Assembly (NCBI RefSeq): GCF_024159265.1
Contig: NZ_JAMYWY010000001.1
Span: 744,001 to 808,000, forward strand
Direction: 5' to 3'
Length of the DNA stretch: 64,000 nucleotides
DNA from: Paenibacillus sp. 1781tsa1
GTDB taxonomy: Bacteria; Bacillota; Bacilli; Paenibacillales; Paenibacillaceae
Position 1 is the stretch's first letter; every line of letters starts with the position of its first letter. This document shows, piece by piece, positions 40,015 to 49,526 of the stretch. A program made the translations under genes and the position numbers. The notes below the pieces were generated by a model that saw only the letters and a list, made by a program, of their open reading frames with translations, searched no databases and was not told the DNA's origin.

Positions 40015-41949
40015 TTACGGCGTAAGCTTAGGCGCTTGGCGGTGATGTGTACCTTGTTCGTAGCTGTAAGCCAGCTTGATCAAGGTTCCTTCATCAAAAG
40101 CACGACCCAGGAACTCCATACCTACAGGCAAACCATCGGTTGTGAAACCAGCAGGAACCGTGATCGCCGGGAAGCCGGAGAATGGACTCAAACGGTTGTT
40201 ACCACCGGAGTTTTGTCCTTCGCCAATAACACCAGCGGCTTGTGTGGACGTAGGATAGATGATGGCATCCAGGTTATTGTCCGCCATAACTTTCAGCAGG
40301 GACTCACGTGTAACTTGGGTACGTTTCAGGACGATGTCCTTATATTCGGTAGTCTCCAGGGTTTGGCGTGCATCCCGAGTCTTCATGGATTGTTCTTGGG
40401 ACTTATCAAACTCTCCGGAAGCGATGATCTCGGACAGACTGTGATATGGAGCATCTGCACCCAATGATTCCAGATAGTCATTCAGCTGGAACTTGAATTC
40501 ATATCCACTAAGGCTTGGGTATTTGTTGATCTCGGCCAAGTTCGGGATAGAAATTGGAACTGCGGTAGCGCCAAGTGACTTCAATTCTTCCACAGCTGTG
40601 TTAATTACGTCAGCAACGGCTTTTTCTTCAGCTTTGGTACTTGGGATGAGTTCTGTTGCCACACCGATGCGTGCACCTTTCAACCCGTTTACATCCAAGA
40701 AATCAGTGTAGCTGGAAGGGATTTTCCCAACCGCGTAAGCTGTAGCGACATCTTTTTTGTCATAGCCGGCTGTAGCATCCAGCATGATTGCGGCATCACT
40801 TACGGTACGAGCCATTGGTCCACCGACATCCTGTGTCAAAGCCAATGGAATAATGCCTTCACGGCTGGATAGTCCGATGGTTGGGCGGATACCCACAAGG
40901 CTGTTGAAGCTGGAAGGGATTCGGATTGAACCGCCAGTGTCTGTACCCATGCCGGCTGCGGCAAAGTTAGATGCAATGGCAGCGCCTGTTCCACCGCTTG
41001 AGCCACCTGGATAGTGGTCCAGGGCGTAAGGATTAAGTGTTTGTCCACCCAATGAGCTGGATGTCGTGATGCCAAATGCGAATTCATGCAGGTTTGTTTT
41101 GCCCAAAATAATGGCGCCAGCTGCTTTGAGTTTCTTCACTTGTTCAGCATCGTGAGCAGGAATGGAATCTTTCAGACAGATACAGCCTGCAGTTGTCGGC
41201 ATGTCATTGGTATCGAAATTGTCTTTTACCAGAATCGGAACGCCATGCAGAGGTCCGCGGGCACCTTGAGCTGCACGTTCTTCATCCAATTGCTCCGCGA
41301 TTTGGAGCGCATCCGGGTTTAGGGTTAATACCGCGTTGATGCTTACACCTTGATCATCGTATTTTTCAATGCGGTCCAGATATTTCTGAACCAACTCTTT
41401 TGATGTCAGTTTTCCTTGCGTCATTGCGGCCTGGAGATCCATGATGGTTGCTTCCTCCAGAACAAACGGTTTTATGTAGTTATAAATGCGGTCTTTCAGT
41501 ATGGAGAGGTCATTCTCGGTAAGTACAGCGTTTGGAAGGAAGAGGGAGTCAGTATAACCCTTCATTAGTCCTGCGGTATTCAATGCACCAACAGCACCTG
41601 CGAAAGTGGCTTCATCCGGGACATCCTTGAATGATTCGGTAGCCGAATCCAGCTTGAGCCATTGTTGTAAAGCAACCGCAGCATCTTTACGTTGCACGGT
41701 TGTGCCGGAGAGCTTGTCCATGGTAAAAGGAACACCTGCAAGTGTAGCCGCTTCTTCCATGGCCTGAATAAATGCTGCCGGAGTAGCAGGCGCTTTTCCT
41801 TTGGATACAGCTGCTACTGTTGTTTTACTTGTAGGCGTTGCTGTTGCTGCTGATGCCGAAGGCACTGTTCCTCCCCATGTTGTGGCAACGACAGCTCCCG
41901 CCAGTAACAAAGCCCCACTTTTTTTCAATACAGATCCATGATAAGTCAT
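40015..41949 (-). CDS. Secreted amidase-signature enzyme with SLH-like N-terminal segment
   Basis: 644 residues. A signal peptide (about 1-34, ending PSASA) is followed by a region with one degenerate S-layer-homology-like stretch, FKDVPDEATFAGAVGALNT and MKGYTDSLFLPNAVLT (about 105-150). Then a full amidase-signature domain: KDNFDTNDMPTTAG with the catalytic Lys and GGSSGGTGAAIAS with the Ser residues, ending ITVPAGFTTDGLPVGMEF. Known: hydrolysis of C-N amide bonds, family of GatA and fatty-acid amide hydrolases; substrate unknown. Export of this family is less usual and suggests an extracellular amide substrate. Confidence 0.9.
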   Translation of the reverse strand: MTYHGSVLKKSGALLLAGAVVATTWGGTVPSASAATATPTSKTTVAAVSKGKAPATPAAFIQAMEEAATLAGVPFTMDKLSGTTVQRKDAAVALQQWLKLDSATESFKDVPDEATFAGAVGALNTAGLMKGYTDSLFLPNAVLTENDLSILKDRIYNYIKPFVLEEATIMDLQAAMTQGKLTSKELVQKYLDRIEKYDDQGVSINAVLTLNPDALQIAEQLDEERAAQGARGPLHGVPILVKDNFDTNDMPTTAGCICLKDSIPAHDAEQVKKLKAAGAIILGKTNLHEFAFGITTSSSLGGQTLNPYALDHYPGGSSGGTGAAIASNFAAAGMGTDTGGSIRIPSSFNSLVGIRPTIGLSSREGIIPLALTQDVGGPMARTVSDAAIMLDATAGYDKKDVATAYAVGKIPSSYTDFLDVNGLKGARIGVATELIPSTKAEEKAVADVINTAVEELKSLGATAVPISIPNLAEINKYPSLSGYEFKFQLNDYLESLGADAPYHSLSEIIASGEFDKSQEQSMKTRDARQTLETTEYKDIVLKRTQVTRESLLKVMADNNLDAIIYPTSTQAAGVIGEGQNSGGNNRLSPFSGFPAITVPAGFTTDGLPVGMEFLGRAFDEGTLIKLAYSYEQGTHHRQAPKLTP

Positions 41950-42321
41950 GCATCCACGCTCCCTTCCTGTGTCTCATTGATGTGTGTTAACAGCGATTCT
42001 ATTTCTATGCTTTTGACACATTGTATAGTCATGTCAGGTAATCTTACAAGGTTTGTATTTATCCAAAAAAACGTATACATCAATACTTTACAGTGTTAAT
42101 ACTTATTCATGCTTCTGTTTACATGTACTCAGAAAAACTATTACATACTTTAATGTGAAGAAATATAACATGTAATTGATATGTTGATTAAACATGAGGT
42201 TACAGGATGCGAGTGGAGTAGGAAGTAGAGATGACAGAGCATACCTTCAGTGTGAAATGATATAATGAAAAGATAGGAATAAAAGAGACATAACGTTCTA
42301 CCAGAGAGGAAGAGATATGAA
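41950..42321. other. Intergenic region between amidase gene and topB
   Basis: Divergent promoter region, AT-rich. A TATAAT at 42261-42266 could be the topB -10 box, though no good -35 is seen. On the minus strand TTGTAA and TATACA at 16 bases spacing could serve the amidase. No gene or strong structure seen. Confidence 0.4.
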
Positions 42322-44451
42322 GTGAAGACATTGGTACTCGCAGAAAAACCATCTGTAGCACGCGAAATAGCCAGAGTTATGGGTGCGCGTGATAAACATA
42401 AAAGTTATATGGAAGGCCCGAAATATATCGTTACCTGGGCGCTGGGGCATCTGGTTGGATTAGCTGAACCGGAGGATTACGACAAGAAGTATGCAACATG
42501 GAATCTGGAGGACCTGCCGATTCTGCCAGAGCGTACGAAACTGAAGGTACTTAAAGAGACCAACCATCAATATAAAGCCGTACAGCAGCTGATGAAACGT
42601 CAGGATGTGGGTGAGCTGGTCATTGCGACGGATGCAGCACGCGAGGGAGAATTGCTGGCCCGTTGGATCATGCAGATGGCGGGTTGGAAAAAACCTTTTA
42701 AACGCCTGTGGATTTCATCCCAGACAGATAAGGCGATCAAAGACGGATTTGCTTCGCTGAAACCAGGCAGTCAGTTCGATCGTCTCTATGAATCAGCACG
42801 TTGCCGGGCCGAAGCCGACTGGATGATTGGACTTAACGTGACCCGTGCGCTAACCGTTCGTTTCAATGCACAGTTGTCTGCTGGACGGGTCCAAACTCCG
42901 ACATTGGGCATGATTATGGATAGAGAAAATGAAATTAACGGTTTCCGCTCGCAGGAGTATGAGACGTTAACGGCAGATTTGGGTGGTTTTCAGGCTGTGT
43001 GGCGGGCAGCTGGGGGAGATTCACGAATTTTCGACCCTCAAGAAACACAAGAATTGAAGAAACGGGTAGATGGGCGCAAGGGCACGATTGCTCAGGTGAA
43101 GAAAAGCGAGAAAGTAGAGCCCCATCCACTGGCATATGACCTAACGGAACTGCAACGCGATGCCAACCGGAAATATGGTTTCTCGGCAAAGCAAACATCA
43201 AATGTCCTGCAACGACTCTATGAACAGCACAAACTCGTGACGTACCCACGTACGGACAGCCGATATCTGACTGCCGACATGACAGCTACATTGAAAGAAC
43301 GTCTGGACAGTGTAGCCATTGGACCTTATGCGTCTCTGGCACGTCCTTTGCTGCGCAAAAATCTGAATATCACCAGACGTATTGTGGATGACAGCAAAGT
43401 GACCGATCACCATGCCATTATCCCCACGGAACAAACGGTACTTCTGAATCAATTGAACCCGGAGGAACGCAAATTGTATGATCTGATCGTACGTCGTTTT
43501 ATCAGCCTGTTCTATCCGGCAGCGAAGTACGATTCGGTTGCAATCACGGTTCAAGTGGGGATTGATTCCTTCTATGTCAAAGGTACAACGGTGAAAGAAA
43601 GCGGTTGGCGTGAAGTTTACGGCGGCGATTACAGCGATGATGACGATGACCGTGCTGATGATGCAACAGACCATGAGCGTGCGCTTTTGCCCGATGTGCA
43701 GCAAGGACAGTCCGTGACGGTTCAGCGTTGCCATATTAAAAGTGGACGGACAATGCCGCCCAAACGGTATACCGAAGCCGCTTTGCTTTCCCAGATGGAA
43801 AAGCATGGACTCGGCACTCCGGCTACCCGGGCGGATATTATTGAGAAGCTGGTCAGTTCCGACACGATAGATCGTCAAGGCAACAGCATGCATCCAACCG
43901 GCAAAGGAAAACAGTTGATTGAACTGGCTGCTCCGCAGCTGCGTACACCGGATCTGACTGCCCGCTGGGAAGCTGAACTGGAGCGCATCGCTCGTGGGCA
44001 AGGACAGCCAGGACCATTTCTGGACAGCATCCGTTCTATGGCGAAAGAGCTCGTGTCAACGGTGAAAGGCAGCAAAGCGGAGTATAAGCCACATAATGTG
44101 TCGAATAGCCATTGCCCGGACTGTAACGCACGGTTGTTGGAGAAGAAAGGCAAGCGCGGCAAGTTTCTTGTATGTCCTACCGAGGACTGTGGATATCGTC
44201 GTTCGGCAGAGAAAAGATTGTCCAACCGTCGTTGTGCACAGTGCCACAAAAAGATGGAAATCAAAGAAGGCAAGGCGGGGTTATACGTACAATGTCTACC
44301 ATGTGGTATTACAGAAACGTTGGATAAGGACAAACAGCATGTGAACAAACGCGATCAGCAAAAATTGGTGAAACAATATGCGAAGCAAGAGTCGATTGGC
44401 TCCAATCTGGGCGATCTGCTGAAAGCGGCTATGGAGAAAAAAGGGAAGTAG
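42322..44451 (+). CDS. topB: DNA topoisomerase III
   Basis: 709 residues from a GTG start preceded by AGAGAGGAAGAG. TOPRIM domain with AEKPSVAREIARVMG and ATDAAREGE; catalytic Tyr308 in TYPRTDSRYL; ARCRAEADWMIGLNVTRA; and a C-terminal zinc-ribbon region with CPDCNARL, CPTEDCGYRR and CAQCHKK (about 600-665). Function: type IA relaxation and decatenation of DNA. The upstream gap has no other gene. Confidence 0.95.
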   Translation: MKTLVLAEKPSVAREIARVMGARDKHKSYMEGPKYIVTWALGHLVGLAEPEDYDKKYATWNLEDLPILPERTKLKVLKETNHQYKAVQQLMKRQDVGELVIATDAAREGELLARWIMQMAGWKKPFKRLWISSQTDKAIKDGFASLKPGSQFDRLYESARCRAEADWMIGLNVTRALTVRFNAQLSAGRVQTPTLGMIMDRENEINGFRSQEYETLTADLGGFQAVWRAAGGDSRIFDPQETQELKKRVDGRKGTIAQVKKSEKVEPHPLAYDLTELQRDANRKYGFSAKQTSNVLQRLYEQHKLVTYPRTDSRYLTADMTATLKERLDSVAIGPYASLARPLLRKNLNITRRIVDDSKVTDHHAIIPTEQTVLLNQLNPEERKLYDLIVRRFISLFYPAAKYDSVAITVQVGIDSFYVKGTTVKESGWREVYGGDYSDDDDDRADDATDHERALLPDVQQGQSVTVQRCHIKSGRTMPPKRYTEAALLSQMEKHGLGTPATRADIIEKLVSSDTIDRQGNSMHPTGKGKQLIELAAPQLRTPDLTARWEAELERIARGQGQPGPFLDSIRSMAKELVSTVKGSKAEYKPHNVSNSHCPDCNARLLEKKGKRGKFLVCPTEDCGYRRSAEKRLSNRRCAQCHKKMEIKEGKAGLYVQCLPCGITETLDKDKQHVNKRDQQKLVKQYAKQESIGSNLGDLLKAAMEKKGK

Positions 44452-44601
44452 TTGAGATCGTGCCTCGTGCGGTACGAGCCATGCGAATGATGTACTCATT
44501 TACTCCAAAGGGACTGATTATGACTTTTCACTGCTCGTTCATGCCAAGTCGTATAAGATCCTCCTTTTTCAGGCAACGTAAGCCAAGGAGGTGATACCTA
44601 T

Positions 44602-44739
44602 ATGCCGCATAACAAACCAGAGAAAATCCATAACCAGCAAAACAAAGACAGTATTCGGGAAGAGAGTATCGCTGTGCGCCCGGACAAAGCAGCCAAAAGA
44701 GCACCAAGCCTGAACGGTATTCCAAAACAGGAGTCCTAG
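44602..44739 (+). CDS. Small hydrophilic protein, 45 residues
   Basis: ATG 44602 has an excellent site, AAGGAGGTGAT, at ideal distance, and the frame runs to TAG at 44739. The product starts MPHNKPEKIHNQQNKDSIR and is polar, Lys/Asn/Gln-rich, without Cys or membrane segments, ending GIPKQES. Size and composition resemble minor small acid-soluble spore proteins, but I see no specific match. The coding call rests mainly on the ribosome binding site. Confidence 0.6.
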   Translation: MPHNKPEKIHNQQNKDSIREESIAVRPDKAAKRAPSLNGIPKQES

Positions 44740-44863
44740 GTCAGAGCGATGTAACATTTTACACAAAATTGCGGTTCCCTACCTGGTGCGTTGAACATGT
44801 CTTTAATGAGGACTATAATGGAGACAGGGAGATGTCCCGGGACAGGGGGATCGCTAGAATTAT

Positions 44864-45127
44864 ATGCAAACCGGACTTATATTGTGGTTTTTATTTATTA
44901 ATGTAGTTGGTTATCTGGTGATGTCGGATGATAAGAGGCGTGCACAACAGCGTCGTGACCGTACACCCGAACGGACGTTATTCTTGCTTGCGTTTATTGG
45001 CGGTGCTTTGGGAGTCTGGATCGCGATGTATCGGAAAAGGCATAAGACCAAACATCCCAGCTTCACCATTGGCATTCCGTTGTTGTTGTTCTTGAATGCG
45101 GTAATCTATGGTTATTTTATTCAATGA
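44864..45127 (+). CDS. DUF1294-family small membrane protein
   Basis: 87 residues with three hydrophobic segments and the family pattern FINVVGYLVMSDDKRRAQ, RTPERTLFLLAFIGGALG and YRKRHKTKHPSFTIG. Function unknown. The ribosome site is weak. Stands alone between topB and the universal stress gene. Confidence 0.85.
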   Translation: MQTGLILWFLFINVVGYLVMSDDKRRAQQRRDRTPERTLFLLAFIGGALGVWIAMYRKRHKTKHPSFTIGIPLLLFLNAVIYGYFIQ

Positions 45128-45311
45128 ACACTTGAAACGCATGCGTAATCGTTCATCGTCACAGTAAGGTTTTATATGTAAATTTATTCGTATAAATGGT
45201 TCATTGTGGCTCCGGTACGTTTAAGAAGTTATATGCTTATGTTAGTTTATTGGATGTCAGACCGAAGCTTGCTTCGCGTGCTCTACATATAAAGGAAGGG
45301 ACGGGATTCAC

Positions 45312-45746
45312 ATGTTATTTTCCAAAATATTAGTGGCTTATGATGGTTCCAAAGCTTCAAATAAAGCACTTGATCGTGCGATTGAGCTAGCCAAAGTGTC
45401 CCCAAATGCAGTACTGGATGTCATTCATGCTTTTGATTTCCCGCGCGTATTCATCGGTGAGGGGTTGGCGCCACTGCCACCTTCACTTAATAATGACTAC
45501 TACAATCTGGCGGTGCAAACGACAGATGAAGCAAAAGAACGAATTCAGGCTGCTGGTGTAACGGCCAATGTGGATCTGATTCAAGGAGCGGCTGCGGAAG
45601 TATTACTTGATTTTGCCAAAGAAAATGATTCGGATATCATTATTATTGGTAGCCGCGGACTGGGTGGTATTCGGGAATTTGTCCTGGGTAGTGTCAGTCA
45701 CAATGTGGTGCAGCATGCTCAGGTTCCAGTACTGATCGTAAAATAA
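45312..45746 (+). CDS. Universal stress protein (UspA family)
   Basis: 144 residues with KILVAYDGSKASNKALDRAIELA at the N-terminus (in parts) and the ATP-binding-type motif GSRGLGGIREFVLGSVSHNVV at about 115-135. Known: UspA-fold proteins bind nucleotides and help under stress; the precise role varies. GGAAGGGACGGG lies upstream of the ATG. Followed by a terminator at 45777. Confidence 0.92.
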   Translation: MLFSKILVAYDGSKASNKALDRAIELAKVSPNAVLDVIHAFDFPRVFIGEGLAPLPPSLNNDYYNLAVQTTDEAKERIQAAGVTANVDLIQGAAAEVLLDFAKENDSDIIIIGSRGLGGIREFVLGSVSHNVVQHAQVPVLIVK

Positions 45747-45776
45747 TGGATGAAGTGTGTACGCACTGAAAAGCAG

Positions 45777-45824
45777 GAAGCCGGTTGCCTTCGAGAGATT
45801 GAAGAGGAGCCGGCTTTCTTTTAT
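45777..45824 (+). terminator. Intrinsic terminator after the universal stress gene
   Basis: GAAGCCGG pairs with CCGGCTTTC and CTTC with GAAG inside; a T-rich tail follows. Confidence 0.75.
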
Positions 45825-45861
45825 GGGATGAAATGGATAGCTAACCGAATTTAATGAAGCA

Positions 45862-45905
45862 ATTCCCGAACATTATATTTGTCAATATGTTAAATGTTCG
45901 TCTTT
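45862..45905. promoter_or_regulatory. PurR control region: two inverted PurBox-like sites
   Basis: ATTCCCGAACATT (45862-45874) matches the Bacillus PurBox AWWWCCGAACWWT. AATGTTCGTCTTT (45893-45905) is an inverted, weaker copy 18 bases away, just upstream of the promoter. Known: PurR binds such paired boxes and is released by PRPP. Confidence 0.65.
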
Positions 45906-45908
45906 AAG

Positions 45909-45938
45909 TTGACATTAGCTGTAGGGGATTGTTAGAAT
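45909..45938 (+). promoter_or_regulatory. Sigma-A promoter of the purine operon
   Basis: TTGACA (45909-45914), 18-base spacer, TAGAAT (45933-45938), directly after the PurBox pair and about 100 bases before the riboswitch. Confidence 0.75.
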
Positions 45939-46035
45939 GTTAGATGTGTCGATCAGGTAAGAATAAGGTCGAGTAGGAACGAAATGTGTAATAAGAGATT
46001 ACAAAAATGAACGAAAATAGTTTGATAGATATTTG

Positions 46036-46102
46036 CTCGTATAACGCCGGGAATAGGGCCCGGAAGTATCTACCCGGGAACCGTAAATTTCCGGACTACG
46101 AG
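46036..46102 (+). ncRNA. Guanine riboswitch ahead of purE
   Basis: P1 CTCGT/ACGAG; P2 CCGGG/CCCGG; J2/3 AAGTATCTA; P3 CCGGGAA/TTTCCGG with loop CCGTAAA; then ACT before P1 closes. The C in that ACT is the guanine-specific base. Loops keep GG and CC for the kissing contact. A near-consensus member of the class. Confidence 0.93.
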
Positions 46103-46190
46103 GAGATACGGCTGAGAGTCGCATGCAACCAGATGCGGACAGCAAGCCCCCTTTTGGCATGCCCAAATGAGGGATACGTATTTCTTGGAG

Positions 46191-46240
46191 TCCGGTGTCC
46201 GAAGAAAATGTGATGTTTTCGCGGGTAGCGGATTTTTTCA
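46191..46240 (+). terminator. Riboswitch-controlled terminator of the purine operon
   Basis: TCCG/CGGA (outer), CCG/CGG and GAAAA/TTTTC (inner) form a stem followed by six T. Guanine binding upstream would favour it. Confidence 0.7.
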
Positions 46241-46311
46241 TTTCACACGTAATAAGCGTTCCTTCATATCAGATGTAATCAAAAAAGCTCAGACGGGAGT
46301 TGGATGTATTC

Positions 46312-46797
46312 ATGTCACTGCAAGTCGCTGTAATTATGGGCAGCAAGTCGGATTGGGAAACGATGAAGCATGCGTGCGAGGTGCTGGATGAACTGGAAAT
46401 CGGTTATGAGAAAAAAGTAGTCTCAGCCCATCGTACACCGGATTTAATGTTCGAATACGCAGAGCAAGCAATTGATCGAGGATTCAAGGTGATCATTGCA
46501 GGCGCAGGCGGGGCAGCACATCTGCCCGGGATGGTCGCTTCCAAAACGATGCTTCCGGTCATTGGTGTTCCTGTGCAATCCAAAGCATTGAACGGTCTCG
46601 ATTCCTTGTTGTCCATTGTTCAGATGCCTGGTGGTATTCCCGTCGCAACTGTAGCGATTGGCAAGGCAGGGGCAACGAATGCCGGATTGCTGGCAGCTCA
46701 GATGATCGGGGCTTTTGACCCGGATGTCCAACGTCGCTCTGAAGCTCGAAGAGAGCGCATCAAACAAGAAGTACTCGAAAGCAGTAAAGAACTATGA
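46312..46797 (+). CDS. purE: N5-carboxyaminoimidazole ribonucleotide mutase
   Basis: 161 residues with [23 protein letters not shown] and the glycine-rich [15 protein letters not shown] typical of PurE. Function: converts N5-CAIR to CAIR in IMP synthesis. ATG 46312 follows GGGAG by about 12 bases; a TTG four codons earlier touches that site. First gene of the operon; its stop overlaps purK by 4 bases. Confidence 0.95.
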   Translation: MSLQVAVIMGSKSDWETMKHACEVLDELEIGYEKKVVSAHRTPDLMFEYAEQAIDRGFKVIIAGAGGAAHLPGMVASKTMLPVIGVPVQSKALNGLDSLLSIVQMPGGIPVATVAIGKAGATNAGLLAAQMIGAFDPDVQRRSEARRERIKQEVLESSKEL

Positions 46798-47996
46798 GTA
46801 GAATAGGGAATCAATCCGGTATAGCAGGAGAGTTGAAAAAAGTCCTGCTGCCCGGGAAAACAACCATCGGCATTCTTGGAGGCGGACAGCTCGGACGTAT
46901 GATGACGCTCGCAGGAACGGCAATGGGGTATCGCTTTGTTACTCTTGATCCCGCTGCGGATGCACCTTGTGGTCAAGTTGCTCGTCAGATTGAAGCTGGT
47001 TATGACGATGCCAAAGCTGCACTCGAACTGGCTCGGCAATGCGATGTCATTACGTATGAATTCGAAAATGTGGATGCAGAAGTCGCTGGGCTACTCGAAC
47101 GTGAGTCTTACGTTCCGCAAGGAAGTGCGTTACTGTATACCACACAACATCGGTTGCGTGAAAAACGTGCGATTGAAGCTGCTGGAGTAAGAGTCGCGCC
47201 TTATCGTGAGATCACGAGTGCGGATACGATGCTTGCTGCTGTAAGTGAACTTGGCGTGCCATGTGTACTGAAGACGGTGACTGGAGGTTACGATGGCAAA
47301 GGCCAGCGTGTAATTCGGGAAGCGAATGAGGCTGTGGTTGCGTACGAAGAGCTTGCAGCTACAGGTGCGGAACTGGTGTTGGAACAATTCATCAAATTTG
47401 AATGCGAGATTTCGGTCGTTGTTGCGCGCAGTACCAATGGGGAGATCAAAACGTTCCCGCCAGCGGAGAACATTCATGTAAATAACATTTTGCATGCTTC
47501 AATTGTACCGGCTAGAGTTGCTACAGACATCCAGATCGAAGCGCAAAAGCTGGCAGCAGCGGTAGCAGAATCAATGAAGGCTGTTGGGTTGCTTGCTGTG
47601 GAACTGTTTGTAGCGGCGGATGGAAGACTGTACGTCAACGAACTGGCGCCAAGACCACATAATTCCGGTCACTATACGATGGAAGCTTGTGCGACTTCTC
47701 AGTTCGAACAACATATTCGTGCGATCTGCGGATTACCACTTGGGGACACTTCGTTATTGAGTCCGGTTGTTATGGTCAATGTGCTTGGAGAACATCTGGA
47801 AGGCATTATCGCCAGAACAGGGCAACCTGATGCAGAAGCGATAGAACTCGGTGTGATTCCCAAGCTTCACATATATGGTAAAACCGAAGCGAAAACAGGA
47901 CGTAAGATGGGGCATGTAAATCTGCTCTGTCAGGATGTTGAAGAAGGATTACAATGGATTGAACAAACTAACCTCTGGAGGAATACAAATTCATGA
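46794..47996 (+). CDS. purK: N5-carboxyaminoimidazole ribonucleotide synthase
   Basis: 400 residues, ATP-grasp fold. [13 protein letters not shown] near residue 25, then [12 protein letters not shown] and [17 protein letters not shown]. Function: ATP-dependent carboxylation of AIR. It has a slightly longer N-terminus (about 20 residues) than typical. ATGA overlaps at both ends couple it to purE and purB. Confidence 0.95.
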   Translation: MSRIGNQSGIAGELKKVLLPGKTTIGILGGGQLGRMMTLAGTAMGYRFVTLDPAADAPCGQVARQIEAGYDDAKAALELARQCDVITYEFENVDAEVAGLLERESYVPQGSALLYTTQHRLREKRAIEAAGVRVAPYREITSADTMLAAVSELGVPCVLKTVTGGYDGKGQRVIREANEAVVAYEELAATGAELVLEQFIKFECEISVVVARSTNGEIKTFPPAENIHVNNILHASIVPARVATDIQIEAQKLAAAVAESMKAVGLLAVELFVAADGRLYVNELAPRPHNSGHYTMEACATSQFEQHIRAICGLPLGDTSLLSPVVMVNVLGEHLEGIIARTGQPDAEAIELGVIPKLHIYGKTEAKTGRKMGHVNLLCQDVEEGLQWIEQTNLWRNTNS

Positions 47997-49291
47997 TTGA
48001 ACGTTATAGCAGACCCGAAATGAGAGCCATTTGGACGGAAGAGAACAAATTCCAATCGTGGCTGGAAGTTGAAATATGTGCATGTGAGGCGTGGGCTGAA
48101 CTGGGTGTAATCCCTAAGGAAGAAGCAGCATTGCTTCGTCAGAACGCATCTTTTGACATCGACCGCATCTATGAGATTGAAAAGGAAACACGTCATGATG
48201 TTATCGCATTTACACGTACGGTATCTGAAAGTCTGGGTGCGGAGCGGAAATGGGTGCACTACGGACTGACTTCGACAGATGTCGTGGATACAGCTCTGGG
48301 TTATGTACTGCGTCAAGCGAATGAGATTCTGGAAAAGGATATCATGAATTTCATTGAAATTCTTCGTGAAAAAGCACTGACCTATCAGCACACACCAATG
48401 ATGGGACGTACGCACGGGGTACATGCAGAGCCAACAACATTTGGACTGAAAATGGCGTTGTGGCATGAAGAGATGAAACGGAACCTGGAGCGTTTCCGTC
48501 ATGCAGCAGACAACGTACAATACGGCAAAATCTCAGGCGCAGTAGGAACATACGCGAACATCGATCCGTTTGTTGAAGAGTTTGTCTGCGAGAAGCTGGG
48601 CACGAAACCTGCGCCGATCTCGACTCAAACATTGCAACGTGACCGTCACGCCGAATATATGGCTACACTGGCGTTGATCGCAACGTCCCTGGACAAGTTC
48701 GCTACAGAGGTACGTGCACTGCAGAAGAGTGAATTCCGTGAAGTGGAAGAAGCTTTTGCTAAAGGTCAAAAAGGATCTTCCGCGATGCCGCACAAGCGTA
48801 ACCCGATCGGTAGTGAAAACATCTCCGGCCTGTCCCGCGTCATTCGGGGACATATGGTATCAGCATACGAGAACGTAACGCTCTGGCATGAGCGCGACAT
48901 CTCACATTCTTCCGTAGAACGTATCATTCTGCCGGATGCAACGATGTTGCTGAACTATATGCTGAATCGTTTTGGTAACATCGTGAAGAACCTGACGGTA
49001 TTCCCTGAGAACATGAAACGCAACATGGAGCGCACCTTCGGCGTGCCATTCTCCGGCCGCGTAATGACGAAACTGATCGACAAAGGCTTCAGCCGTGAGC
49101 AAGCATACGATACCGTTCAACCACGTGCGATGCAAGCATGGGAAGAACAACGTCAGTTCCAGGATATCGTGAAATCCACACCGGAAATCACGGAAGTACT
49201 GAACGAAGAAGAAATCGCAGATGCATTCAACCCGTCATGGCACTTGAAGCACGTAGACACCATCTTCAAAAAGCTCGGTTTGAACGATTAA
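47993..49291 (+). CDS. purB: Adenylosuccinate lyase
   Basis: 432 residues. Family signature [14 protein letters not shown] near 260 with the catalytic Ser loop, [11 protein letters not shown] and [16 protein letters not shown] with the catalytic His. Function: two beta-eliminations, of SAICAR and of adenylosuccinate. Starts inside the purK stop. Followed by 235 bases containing a structured repeat before purC. Confidence 0.96.
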   Translation: MIERYSRPEMRAIWTEENKFQSWLEVEICACEAWAELGVIPKEEAALLRQNASFDIDRIYEIEKETRHDVIAFTRTVSESLGAERKWVHYGLTSTDVVDTALGYVLRQANEILEKDIMNFIEILREKALTYQHTPMMGRTHGVHAEPTTFGLKMALWHEEMKRNLERFRHAADNVQYGKISGAVGTYANIDPFVEEFVCEKLGTKPAPISTQTLQRDRHAEYMATLALIATSLDKFATEVRALQKSEFREVEEAFAKGQKGSSAMPHKRNPIGSENISGLSRVIRGHMVSAYENVTLWHERDISHSSVERIILPDATMLLNYMLNRFGNIVKNLTVFPENMKRNMERTFGVPFSGRVMTKLIDKGFSREQAYDTVQPRAMQAWEEQRQFQDIVKSTPEITEVLNEEEIADAFNPSWHLKHVDTIFKKLGLND

Positions 49292-49347
49292 TATATAACT
49301 CCCATAGGCTATAGCGCAGAATGATGGTTCAGCACTTGAACGCAGAG

Positions 49348-49458
49348 GACAGAAATAAGCTGAAGAAGCGAAGCGGTCGCCTTTATCCCCGGATTTTCAC
49401 TTTGGAAAAGCGGAATCAAAAAATCTGGGGATAACAGCGATCGGAAGATTGTTCTGTC
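49348..49458 (+). repeat. Structured intergenic repeat, copy between purB and purC
   Basis: Outer stem GACAGAA (49348-49354)/TTCTGTC (49452-49458). Inner stem ATCCCC-GATTTT/AAAATC-GGGGAT (49385-49432). Between them lie the conserved motifs GAAGAAGCGAAGCG (from 49361) and AACAGCGATCGGAAGA (from 49433). See the findings for the family. Confidence 0.75.
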
Positions 49459-49526
49459 ATCGGAGTGGAGTTTGCACCATCAGGATTCTGACCTTAGCCT
49501 TACATCTCCTGAAAGAAGGTGAACCC

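Noticed and set aside
46007..46391. Short frames through the purE leader
   Set aside because: They run through the guanine riboswitch and its terminator.
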